Shown here one piece after another: positions 1-5,456 of a DNA stretch of 5,882 bases. The stretch's first letter is position 1, and each line of letters opens with the position of its first letter. Source of the DNA: Bacteroidia bacterium (GTDB taxonomy: Bacteria; Bacteroidota; Bacteroidia; Bacteroidales; BM523); the NCBI GenBank assembly GCA_016209245.1, contig JACQWN010000453.1, forward strand, positions 1 to 5,882, given 5' to 3'. Both the position numbers and the translations under genes were made by a program. The notes beneath the pieces were generated by a model. That model was not told the DNA's origin. It did not search any database and saw nothing but the letters and a program-made list of their open reading frames with translations.

Positions 1-443
1 ATAAATATCACCAGAAGAAGAATAATGCTGAAAAACAAGGATAATACATTCTTGGTAATTGAAAAATCCCATGGCCTGTATTCCACGCCATTGACCATTT
101 CAACAATTTTCCCTTTGTATTGTCCTTCATGAGAAATTCTAAAATTCTTATATGATGATTGTCCATGATGAAATTTAGAAGCACAAAAAAGATTAAGCCC
201 GGAATGTTCGCTATATAAAATCACAAGCAGAGGGATAGACAGGTGAAAATGACCGATGTTTGCAATATGCCATTCATAGCTATCGCCGATATGCTCCATG
301 ATAAATTCGCCGGGTTTAAAATCCTCTTTTATTGCTTCGTGATAAGTGGTTGTATCTTCGTTGGCAATAACAGATATAGGATAATAAAAAAGGAAGAAAT
401 TTAAACCTGTTAATATTATTATTTTTTCTAAAAAACGATACAT
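1..443 (-). CDS. atpB: F0F1 ATP synthase subunit a, N-terminal part (runs off left edge)
   Basis: Subunit a is the membrane stator of the F0 sector. It forms the proton half-channels against the c-ring. The frame opens with ATG at 443 and stays open for 147 codons to the window edge, so the conserved channel helices with the essential arginine lie outside. Visible are an N-terminal hydrophobic segment (about residues 8-27), then an extramembrane stretch with HIGDSYEWHI (51-60), IPLLVILYS (70-78), SKFHHG (89-94) and WDFSITKNV (125-133), then the first membrane helix (from about 134). I recognise this pattern as the long N-terminal extension typical of Bacteroidota AtpB. It starts 21 bases after the stop of the upstream small membrane protein, on the same strand, which fits one operon. 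Family assignment is from recognition of these motifs and not from a search. Confidence 0.9.
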   Translation of the reverse strand, partial: MYRFLEKIIILTGLNFFLFYYPISVIANEDTTTYHEAIKEDFKPGEFIMEHIGDSYEWHIANIGHFHLSIPLLVILYSEHSGLNLFCASKFHHGQSSYKNFRISHEGQYKGKIVEMVNGVEYRPWDFSITKNVLSLFFSIILLLVIF

Positions 444-464
444 TTTTAGTGATTTTTGCCTAAC

Positions 465-851
465 TTATAAAGCCACTCGTTTCAGTATTTCTTTCAGGTC
501 AGTATTTTTTTCAGAAAGTTCCTCAAGAATTGCTTTTATTTTTCGAATATCACGTGCAACGGGTGCAACAGTGCTTCTTCTATCCCAAATAACAAAACCA
601 ATCAGAACAAAAATTCCGGCAATAACAACATAGATTAAGTTTTTTAAATCATCAATCCGGTTATTCATTCGGTTGTCTATTTCATAAATTCGTAAATTCA
701 TATCATCAATTCGGGCGGTAAGAGCTTTTACTTGTTCTTCAACACGAATAAGGCAATCACGGTCATCAAGAGTAAAACGAACCTCGTTTATTTGACTATA
801 AAGTAAATTTATTGAGATAAATACTAAAATGATTGATATTAAATATTTCAT
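465..851 (-). CDS. Small secreted/membrane coiled-coil protein upstream of atpB
   Basis: This is a 128-residue protein of unknown function. Residues 1-20 look like a signal peptide ending in LLYSQ. Residues 30-70 are polar with heptad-like spacing of I/L/M (RIDDMNLRIYEIDNRMNNRI), suggesting a coiled coil outside the cytoplasm. Residues 72-89 form one membrane helix, followed by WDRRSTVAPV and a charged helical tail (98-128), probably cytoplasmic. Small proteins with a helix ending in a similar WDRR motif occur widely as hypothetical proteins, and I know of no assigned role. The position just before atpB, with a 21-base gap, suggests co-transcription with the ATP synthase genes. A part in F0 assembly or stability is possible but is only guilt by association. 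The ATG at 851 is preceded by a TAAATTTG box, which supports this start. Confidence 0.8.
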   Translation of the reverse strand: MKYLISIILVFISINLLYSQINEVRFTLDDRDCLIRVEEQVKALTARIDDMNLRIYEIDNRMNNRIDDLKNLIYVVIAGIFVLIGFVIWDRRSTVAPVARDIRKIKAILEELSEKNTDLKEILKRVAL

Positions 852-878
852 AAAATTAATTTTTAACTAATAAAGCAG

Positions 879-886
879 CAAATTTA
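879..886 (-). promoter_or_regulatory. Bacteroidota-type -7 box for the atp operon
   Basis: The minus strand reads TAAATTTG here, a full match to the Bacteroidota -7 consensus TAnnTTTG. It lies 27 bases upstream of the ATG at 851. No clear -33 TTG is visible at the expected spacing. Transcription would start near 872 and give a leader of about 20 bases. Confidence 0.45.
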
Positions 887-967
887 CATTAAAATTTTAA
901 TTTTCATTTATTTTTTTGGTTGTTTTTTCTCCCTTCCCTTTGAGTATGTTTTATGTATAAATTATTC

Positions 968-1136
968 GTAACTATTTAGGTCTATGTTATTTCATACAAT
1001 TACTCCATCGAAGTACGAATTTGTTACGAACCGACGAATTACGAATTTGTCAACCGCGAACCCTTTCGTAATTCGTAAGTTCGTATTTTATTCGTACTTC
1101 GGTGGGGTAATTTTGCACCTAAACCTAAACAGTTAC
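968..1136. repeat. Long nested palindrome in the divergent intergenic region
   Basis: This accounts for most of the 334-base gene-free stretch 852-1185. Four pairs of arms nest around one centre. 968-981 pairs with 1123-1136 (13 of 14 bases). 998-1019 pairs with 1091-1112 (19 of 22). 1025-1031 pairs with 1079-1085 (7 of 7). 1034-1045 pairs with 1065-1076 (12 of 12, acgaattacgaa and its inverse). The central loop is about 19 bases. The inner part is built from repeated tacgaa/ttcgta words. The structure sits between two divergent promoters and contains no convincing ORF. It could be a non-autonomous miniature inverted-repeat element, a REP-like palindrome, or a transcript-end structure or insulator. 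A classical terminator is less likely, because no gene runs into it from either side. Confidence 0.7.
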
Positions 1137-1148
1137 AATTATTCTTTC

Positions 1149-1156
1149 TAAATTTG
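1149..1156 (+). promoter_or_regulatory. Bacteroidota-type -7 box for the response-regulator gene
   Basis: The sequence TAAATTTG fully matches TAnnTTTG and ends 29 bases before the ATG at 1186. No strong -33 TTG is seen; the -33 zone falls on the outer right arm of the palindrome (1123-1136). The predicted start of transcription is near 1163, giving a leader of about 23 bases. Confidence 0.45.
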
Positions 1157-1185
1157 CGGAAATTTATATCGTTTTAAGCAATAGT

Positions 1186-1572
1186 ATGTCGAAAATATTA
1201 GTAATTGACGATGAGAAGAGTATCAGAAATACTCTTAAAGAAATACTTGAATATGAAGGATATCAGGTAGAGCTTGCAGCCAATGGCAAAGATGGGCTTG
1301 AGCTTATCAGGAACAATAGCTATGATTTAGTATTATGCGATATCAAGATGCCTGAAATGGACGGGAGCGAGGTGCTTGAAAAAATATTAGAGCTTAATTC
1401 TGAAATACAGATTGTAATGATATCCGGTCATGGCAGCATTGATACCGCTGTAGATGCAATTAAAAAAGGCGCATTCGATTTTATTGAAAAGCCCCTTGAT
1501 TTAAACCATCTGCTTATTACAATACGCAATGCTCTGGAAAAAAATAATTTGCTGGGCGAGACCAGCTCTTAA
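1186..1572 (+). CDS. Response regulator, receiver-domain part of a frameshifted NtrC-type gene
   Basis: The frame gives a complete CheY-like receiver domain. The acidic pair is D8-D9, the phosphoacceptor is D52 in LVLCDIKMP, the switch serine is S80 in MISGHG, and the conserved lysine is K102 in EKP. The start of the linker helix (ITIRNALEKNNLLGET) also fits the family, and the frame then hits TAA after two further residues. The matching AAA+ domain continues at once in the next frame (to 2350), so this is the 5' part of one gene and not a stand-alone receiver. If really translated alone it would be a 128-residue phosphorylatable receiver without an output domain. No histidine kinase is next to it in the window. 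The start at 1186 gives the canonical short N terminus before ILVIDDE and sits 29 bases after a TAnnTTTG box. Confidence 0.85.
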   Translation: MSKILVIDDEKSIRNTLKEILEYEGYQVELAANGKDGLELIRNNSYDLVLCDIKMPEMDGSEVLEKILELNSEIQIVMISGHGSIDTAVDAIKKGAFDFIEKPLDLNHLLITIRNALEKNNLLGETSS

Positions 1573-2350
1573 AAAGAGAGTAAGCAAGCAGCATCAAATG
1601 ATAGGCGAATCGGATGCCATTCGCAAGGTAAAAGAAATTATAGAAAGAGTAGCGCCAACCGATGCAAGAGTGCTAATAACAGGACAAAACGGGACAGGGA
1701 AAGAAATTGCAGCACGATGGATTCATGAAAAAAGTCACAGAGCTGATATGCCGTTTGTCGAAGTAAACTGTGCTGCAATACCATCGGAATTAATTGAAAG
1801 CGAGCTTTTCGGACACGAAAAAGGGTCGTTTACCTCAGCTATCAAGCAACGTATCGGGAAATTTGAACAGGCAAACGGCGGCACTTTGTTTCTTGATGAA
1901 ATCGGAGATATGAGCCTTTCCGCCCAGTCGAAAGTGCTGAGAGCGTTGCAGGAGAACAAGATAACCCGCGTAGGAAGCGACAAAGACATCAAAGTTGATG
2001 TGCGGATTATCGCCGCCACAAATAAAAATATCCCTGAAGAAATTTCACAACATAATTTCAGAGACGATTTATATCATCGCCTGAGTGTAATCCTTATTCA
2101 TATCCCTTCGCTTAATGAAAGAAAAGAAGACATACCGCTTCTGGCAGAGCATTTCATCAACCTTATTTGTGAAGAGTATGGAATGCCTGTTAAACAAATC
2201 ACTAATGAGGCAATCGCTGAATTGCAAAAAATAAACTGGACAGGAAATATCCGTGAATTCAGGAATGTAATTGAACGGCTTATTATATTGGTTCCTAAAA
2301 TTATCACAGGCAAGGATGTTGTTGCATATGCACAACCGTTGGGAAAATAA
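1529..2350 (+). CDS. Sigma-54-activator-type AAA+ domain, 3' part of the frameshifted response regulator
   Basis: This is the AAA+ ATPase part of an NtrC-family regulator. Numbered from the ATG at 1529, it shows Walker A GQNGTGKE (52-59), the family's GAFTGA loop replaced by GSFTSA (99-104), Walker B TLFLDEIGD (119-127), sensor I with ATNKN (163-167), candidate arginine fingers in FRDDLYHR (177-184), and a sensor II region WTGNIREFRN (237-246). It ends about 20 residues after the AAA+ lid with no Fis-type helix-turn-helix. That length (about 388 residues when joined to the receiver) matches a Bacteroidota subgroup that naturally lacks a DNA-binding domain. The first 11 or so residues from 1529 are a shadow of the receiver frame. 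The true family sequence resumes near codon 12 (1562-1564), and the first internal ATG is at 1598. Confidence 0.85.
   Translation: MLWKKIICWARPALKKRVSKQHQMIGESDAIRKVKEIIERVAPTDARVLITGQNGTGKEIAARWIHEKSHRADMPFVEVNCAAIPSELIESELFGHEKGSFTSAIKQRIGKFEQANGGTLFLDEIGDMSLSAQSKVLRALQENKITRVGSDKDIKVDVRIIAATNKNIPEEISQHNFRDDLYHRLSVILIHIPSLNERKEDIPLLAEHFINLICEEYGMPVKQITNEAIAELQKINWTGNIREFRNVIERLIILVPKIITGKDVVAYAQPLGK
1561..1572 (+). other. Frameshift site splitting the response regulator
   Basis: Upstream frame 1 reads ...LLGET and downstream frame 2 reads ALKKRVSKQ... . Both halves fit the family linker, which I recall as ETK(A/V)LKKKxSK. The lesion can therefore be placed between the ACC at 1561-1563 and the GCT at 1565-1567. 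Either two bases were lost from a lysine codon beginning at A1564, or one base was gained. The A7 run at 1538-1544 is not the cause, since frame 1 still gives family-like residues after it. Confidence 0.75.
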
Positions 2351-2365
2351 AAAATTACAAACTTT

Positions 2366-3214
2366 ATGAAAATAATAAAATTCACAAAGGCAGTTACTAA
2401 ATCTGGTGAAGATGATGATGGTTTTGTCAGCTCATTTATTGAATATGATAAGGACGGCAGGGTTATTTGCGCCGTGAGCTATGCATCTGCCGGTGAAATC
2501 GAGTCTAAAGTTACTTACAGGTATGATGAAAAAGGAGATTTGCTCGAAGAAATCAATTATTCGCCTGAAGATGAAATTTCTGAAAAATTTACCTATAAGA
2601 GAGATGAAAATTCTAAAGTATGTGAAGTTTACGCAGAATATAGCGATGGTTCACAGTCGGTAAAAAAATACATACGCGACCCGGATGGAAAAACTTTGAC
2701 AATCGTTTCATGGAGCGAGGATAATGAATTTGAAGGGAGGGAATGCTATAAGTTTAACCAACAGCAGAAACTTATCGAAAAATGTGTTTACAATGAAAGA
2801 GAAAAGATTGAAGAAGCCGTCTATCTTGAATATGACGAAAATAATCAATTAATTAAAGAGAAAGATTACAGCGGAAATATGATTTTTAAAACCGAAACCA
2901 TGTATAAATACGATGAAAAGGGCAATTTAATATCGAGAATTTCAGTAAATCCGAAACGCGAGCTGATTGAAAAGCTCACTTTCAAATATGACGAAAAAGG
3001 AAACCAGATTGAGCAAAAGTACGGTGAATTATATATGATAAAACGCGAATATAATGATTCGGGAAATATAACCAGAGAAGAAAGATTCAATGCATTAGGA
3101 ATTACGGAAATGTTTATTGAAAACATATACGACGAAAACGGGTTATTGCTCGAGGAGCGCAGGCTGGCTTCGACTATAAAATATGAGCATGAGTTTTTCG
3201 TTGATTATAAATAA
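2366..3214 (+). CDS. YD-like repeat protein (RHS/YD-related), cytoplasmic
   Basis: The product has 282 residues with no signal peptide or membrane helix. It is made almost entirely of ten degenerate units around YDEKGNL, with the central aromatic/arginine position at residues 27, 53, 79, 104, 130, 156, 182, 208, 229 and 255. The spacing is nearly always 26 residues (one unit of 21). Each unit alternates charged turns with Tyr/Ile/Val strands, which predicts an extended beta-sheet or wrapped beta structure like that of RHS/YD-repeat and YwqK/MORN-like proteins. There is no RHS core or toxin tip. The protein is strongly acidic and lysine-rich. It begins 15 bases after the regulator stop, so co-transcription is likely. 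A function cannot be assigned; a binding scaffold is the most conservative guess. Confidence 0.8.
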   Translation: MKIIKFTKAVTKSGEDDDGFVSSFIEYDKDGRVICAVSYASAGEIESKVTYRYDEKGDLLEEINYSPEDEISEKFTYKRDENSKVCEVYAEYSDGSQSVKKYIRDPDGKTLTIVSWSEDNEFEGRECYKFNQQQKLIEKCVYNEREKIEEAVYLEYDENNQLIKEKDYSGNMIFKTETMYKYDEKGNLISRISVNPKRELIEKLTFKYDEKGNQIEQKYGELYMIKREYNDSGNITREERFNALGITEMFIENIYDENGLLLEERRLASTIKYEHEFFVDYK

Positions 3215-3229
3215 AACGGGATAAATTTC
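3200..3229 (+). promoter_or_regulatory. Possible promoter for the secreted-protein gene
   Basis: A TTG at 3201-3203 lies 18 bases before TAAATTTC (3222-3229), which is 7 of 8 to the Bacteroidota TAnnTTTG -7 box. The spacing fits the phylum's -33/-7 arrangement. It overlaps the end of the upstream repeat-protein gene and would give a leader of about 12 bases before ATG 3248. Confidence 0.35.
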
Positions 3230-3247
3230 AGCTTAAATATAATTAAA

Positions 3248-4147
3248 ATGAAAAAAATAAAATTTACATTTCTGGGCCTTTGCCTGACAATACTGACTTT
3301 TGGACAGACAACAAATAATGAAAAACTTATTGAACTTGCAAAAACGTATAAGGATTTTTTGTTTCGGAATGAACCGACAAATGAAATTTTAAAAGATATT
3401 AAAGCAGATATACCAGAAAATCTTAAAGCCACTACTGAATTCATTGTTCAGACAATTACTACACGAAACGATCTTCTTTCTCAACAATTCTTAGGAATTC
3501 CTGATGACATAACTATTAAACAGATTTATATTGTCGATGCTATATTTGAAAATTTAAGGGATGAACATCAAATAGACAACAATAAACTTATTGACAGCTT
3601 AACAAAAAAAGAAATTCAACGATACGAACTGATTGATAATTATTATGGAATGCTATTTACTGCAGTTGGTAATAAAAATCAACCATTCAATCTTTCTAAA
3701 TTTGATATAAAAATTAAAGATTGCAATCTAAGGGATGATACAGAAAAAGGAATTTTATTTTTACGTTGCATGAGTTTTTGCGGGTCAGAAATTTGGGGTT
3801 ATATGAATATTCCAAAACCTGCAAATACAAAAGAAGCTTATAAAAATATTAAAAAATTCCCCAAATTTAATGGATTGCCTTATTATGAATTCAGTGACTT
3901 TTATTTTCCAGACTTTGAAATGATTATTATTAAAGACAAAGGAGTACAAAGTTATAAAAGCTATTATCTTGATAAATATTTTGAAATTCTTTTATATCAC
4001 CTTATTTGCATAAATAAAGAAAATGGTTCAGAAAAAGAGAAAAATGATTTGCTTTTGGGTTCCATTTTAAAAGAGACTAATCTTTATAAATATACCAAAT
4101 ATAAAGAGACATTGGAAGGCATTTTTAAAGAAGTAAAAAAAGAATAA
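3248..4147 (+). CDS. Secreted or periplasmic protein of unknown function
   Basis: This 299-residue protein is not a family I recognise. Residues 1-19 are a good signal peptide (KK, then a hydrophobic core FLGLCLTILTFG) with probable cleavage before Q20. The absence of a cysteine at the site argues against a lipoprotein. The mature protein is rich in Lys, Asn, Ile and Tyr and probably mixed alpha/beta. Notable spots are a cysteine cluster (C164, C174, C178 region, in CNLRDD and RCMSFCGSEIWGY) and an aromatic stretch LPYYEFSDFYFPDFEM near residues 215-230. No catalytic motif is evident. Its base composition is visibly poorer in GC than that of the regulator upstream, like the Fic gene downstream, so it may belong to the same accessory block. 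It is 33 bases after the repeat-protein gene and may have its own promoter. Confidence 0.75.
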   Translation: MKKIKFTFLGLCLTILTFGQTTNNEKLIELAKTYKDFLFRNEPTNEILKDIKADIPENLKATTEFIVQTITTRNDLLSQQFLGIPDDITIKQIYIVDAIFENLRDEHQIDNNKLIDSLTKKEIQRYELIDNYYGMLFTAVGNKNQPFNLSKFDIKIKDCNLRDDTEKGILFLRCMSFCGSEIWGYMNIPKPANTKEAYKNIKKFPKFNGLPYYEFSDFYFPDFEMIIIKDKGVQSYKSYYLDKYFEILLYHLICINKENGSEKEKNDLLLGSILKETNLYKYTKYKETLEGIFKEVKKE

Positions 4148-4164
4148 ACGGGTGCAATCGAGTA

Positions 4165-4271
4165 AGCTGCCCCGCCAGGAGACCTGACGGGGAGAGCTTC
4201 TCACATTTTTCTGCCGTAATGGAATGAAGGCATGACCATAATAAGTCGGCACGAGAAGCAACCCCGCAAAC
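4165..4271. repeat. GC-rich structured non-coding block (hairpin and attC-like fold)
   Basis: This stretch is far richer in G+C than either flanking gene. It contains a compact hairpin, 4170-4179 with 4183-4192 (9 of 10 pairs, loop AGA). A second, larger fold pairs 4196-4202 with 4253-4259 (GCTTCTC/GAGAAGC), 4212-4216 with 4247-4251 (TGCCG/CGGCA) and 4219-4222 with 4236-4239. An outer pairing, 4188-4192 with 4262-4266 (CGGGG/CCCCG), would compete with the first hairpin. The larger fold resembles the long imperfect stem of integron attC sites or the end of a mobile element. It could also be a structured RNA or a terminator for the upstream gene, although no T-run follows the compact hairpin. 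Reverse-strand ORFs through it look spurious. Confidence 0.55.
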
Positions 4272-4286
4272 GTTAGGGCAAATGCT
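4272..4286. repeat. Left boundary inverted repeat of the Fic cassette (GTTAGGGC box)
   Basis: The sequence GTTAGGGCAAATGCT is the inverse of AGCAAATGCCCTAAC at 5443-5457 with 13 of 15 bases matching. It lies at the edge of the GC-rich structured block. GTTAGGGC is one base off the attC core GTTRRRY. Confidence 0.55.
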
Positions 4287-4290
4287 GTAA

Positions 4291-4326
4291 AAATTATTTG
4301 GATAAAATATAGATACGATATGAATA
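4291..4326 (+). repeat. Direct repeat copy 1 with 11-base-phased GGATA-like boxes
   Basis: This copy matches 4346-4380 at 31 of 35 aligned bases with one gap. GGATA, AGATA and GAATA boxes start at 4300, 4311 and 4322, exactly 11 bases apart. It contains an ATG (4320) at the place equivalent to the Fic start codon in copy 2. Confidence 0.65.
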
Positions 4327-4364
4327 ATAGTGTTATATTTACGCCAAATTATTGGATAAAATAA
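4320..4364 (+). CDS. Possible 14-residue leader peptide upstream of fic
   Basis: ATG at 4320 opens a short frame (MNNSVIFTPNYWIK) that stops at TAA 4362-4364, nine bases before the Fic ATG and in the same frame. The ATG and the bases before it are a near copy of the Fic translation start. It may therefore be a duplicated initiation region whose old start now produces a leader peptide, or it may be untranslated. Coding evidence is weak. Confidence 0.25.
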   Translation: MNNSVIFTPNYWIK

Positions 4365-4380
4365 GGATACAATATGGATA
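4346..4380 (+). repeat. Direct repeat copy 2 overlapping the fic start codon
   Basis: Three perfect GGATA words start at 4354, 4365 and 4376, one about every helical turn. The last one overlaps the Fic start codon (atATGGATA). The placement is what an autoregulatory operator would look like. The Fic protein carries a C-terminal winged helix that could be the reader, but this is inference. Confidence 0.6.
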
Positions 4381-5456
4381 TTATTAAAAAACTGAATTTT
4401 GATTTTAAAACCAATCAATTAATAATCAAAGTAATAAGTCAGATTGATTTATTTAAAGGTAAATGGGATATCAATGAAAAAAAAGAGAACCGGTACCTGA
4501 AAGAATTACGAAAGATAGCCACAATTGAAAGTATTGGTTCATCAACAAGAATTGAAGGATCTAAGTTGACAGATGAAGAAATTAAGAAATTATTGGATAA
4601 TATTAAAATTACCAAATTTGTCTCGCGTGATGAACAGGAGGTAATAGGATACTTTGACACATTAGAAATCATTTATGATAATTACGCAACAATTGACTTA
4701 ACGGAGAATTCAATAAAACATCTACATAACATTTTATTAAAACATAGTGATAAAGATTCAAGACATCGGGGAAAGTACAAGACTCTTTCAAATAAAGTAG
4801 TTGCAAATTATCCAAACGGAACACAAAAAGTAATATTTAATACGACAGAGCCACATTTGGTTGATTCTCAAATGAGAGATTTAGTAAAATGGGCAAAAAC
4901 TCAATTTACAAAACAAGATATTCATCCCTTATTAATAATTGCAACATTTATATACGAATTTGTATCAATTCATCCATTTCAAGATGGTAATGGAAGATTA
5001 TCACGCCTGTTAACCACGCTATTATTAATTAAGTATAATTATCAATTTGTCCAGTATGTTTCTTTTGAGAACTTAATCGAACAAAAAAAGAAGGATTATT
5101 ACCAGGCTTTAATGTCAGGACAAAAGAACAGAGATACAAAAAATGAAATTATTGATAAATGGATTCTCTTTTTTTTAGAATGCATTAATATCTTAATTTC
5201 AAGACTGGAGAAAAAATATGATATATATAAACAAAAAGGCGGATATCTAAATGATAGACAAAAAAATCTTATAGAATTCATAAAGAAAAATCAACCAATT
5301 AAATTAAATGACTTATCCAAAAAATTTGGCGAAATATCAATAAATACAATAAAAAAGGATTTACTGCATTTAAAGAATGAGAACATTATTGAATCAATAG
5401 GAAGAAATAAAGGAACAATCTATATTTTACATCAAGATAAACAGCAAATGCCCTAA
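4374..5456 (+). CDS. Fic-family protein AMPylase with C-terminal winged helix
   Basis: Fic enzymes transfer AMP (or related groups) from nucleotides to hydroxyl side chains of target proteins. The 360-residue product carries the full active-site motif HPFQDGNGR (200-208) with catalytic H200. An N-terminal inhibitory motif STRIEG (57-62) fits [S/T]xxxE[G/N] with inhibitory E61, making this a class II, self-inhibited Fic. Residues 1-110 match the Fic_N-type region. Residues about 292-353 (LNDLSKKFGE, ISINTIKKDLLHLKNENII) look like a winged helix with a beta wing ending GTIYIL. This layout and length are like the stand-alone Fic proteins typified by Shewanella SoFic. No partner antitoxin gene is adjacent, as expected for class II. 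The gene is AT-rich, bounded by an inverted repeat, and its last codons (ATG CCC TAA) lie within that repeat. Targets are unknown. Roles in stress control, defence or toxin activity are all possible. Confidence 0.9.
   Translation: MDIIKKLNFDFKTNQLIIKVISQIDLFKGKWDINEKKENRYLKELRKIATIESIGSSTRIEGSKLTDEEIKKLLDNIKITKFVSRDEQEVIGYFDTLEIIYDNYATIDLTENSIKHLHNILLKHSDKDSRHRGKYKTLSNKVVANYPNGTQKVIFNTTEPHLVDSQMRDLVKWAKTQFTKQDIHPLLIIATFIYEFVSIHPFQDGNGRLSRLLTTLLLIKYNYQFVQYVSFENLIEQKKKDYYQALMSGQKNRDTKNEIIDKWILFFLECINILISRLEKKYDIYKQKGGYLNDRQKNLIEFIKKNQPIKLNDLSKKFGEISINTIKKDLLHLKNENIIESIGRNKGTIYILHQDKQQMP

Noticed and set aside
1020..1100. CRISPR-like array from repeated tacgaa/acgaat words
   Set aside because: The words are 6-12 bases, alternate in orientation and have no uniform spacers. 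They are parts of palindrome arms.
1529..1561. ATG at 1529 as the true start of a separate AAA+ gene
   Set aside because: The first 11 residues from this ATG are the out-of-frame reading of a receiver-linker helix that is conserved in the other frame. The AAA+ part is better explained as the continuation of the same gene after a frameshift.
1561..1576. Programmed +1 frameshift at TCT TAA in the response regulator
   Set aside because: A slip from TCT to CTT is poorly supported by codon pairing, no upstream Shine-Dalgarno-like stimulator is visible, and the family is normally encoded in one frame. A mutation or sequence error is simpler.
1735..2385. Three reverse-strand ORFs within and just past the AAA+ gene (1735-2019, 2069-2335, 2098-2385)
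   Set aside because: They lie antisense to a strongly conserved domain, overlap one another and have no recognisable protein features.
4170..4192. Intrinsic terminator for the secreted-protein gene
   Set aside because: The hairpin is strong, but it is followed by GAGAGCTTC and not a T-run, so it is not listed as a terminator.
4148..4286. Full canonical integron attC site
   Set aside because: Only the right-hand GTTAGGGC box is present. No matching left-hand box precedes the fold, and the box deviates from GTTRRRY at the last position, so only an attC-like resemblance is claimed.
4067..4418. Reverse-strand ORFs across the GC-rich block (4067-4261 and 4125-4418)
   Set aside because: They overlap the ends of two plus-strand genes and read through the hairpins. 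The composition follows the stems and not a protein, so they are treated as spurious.
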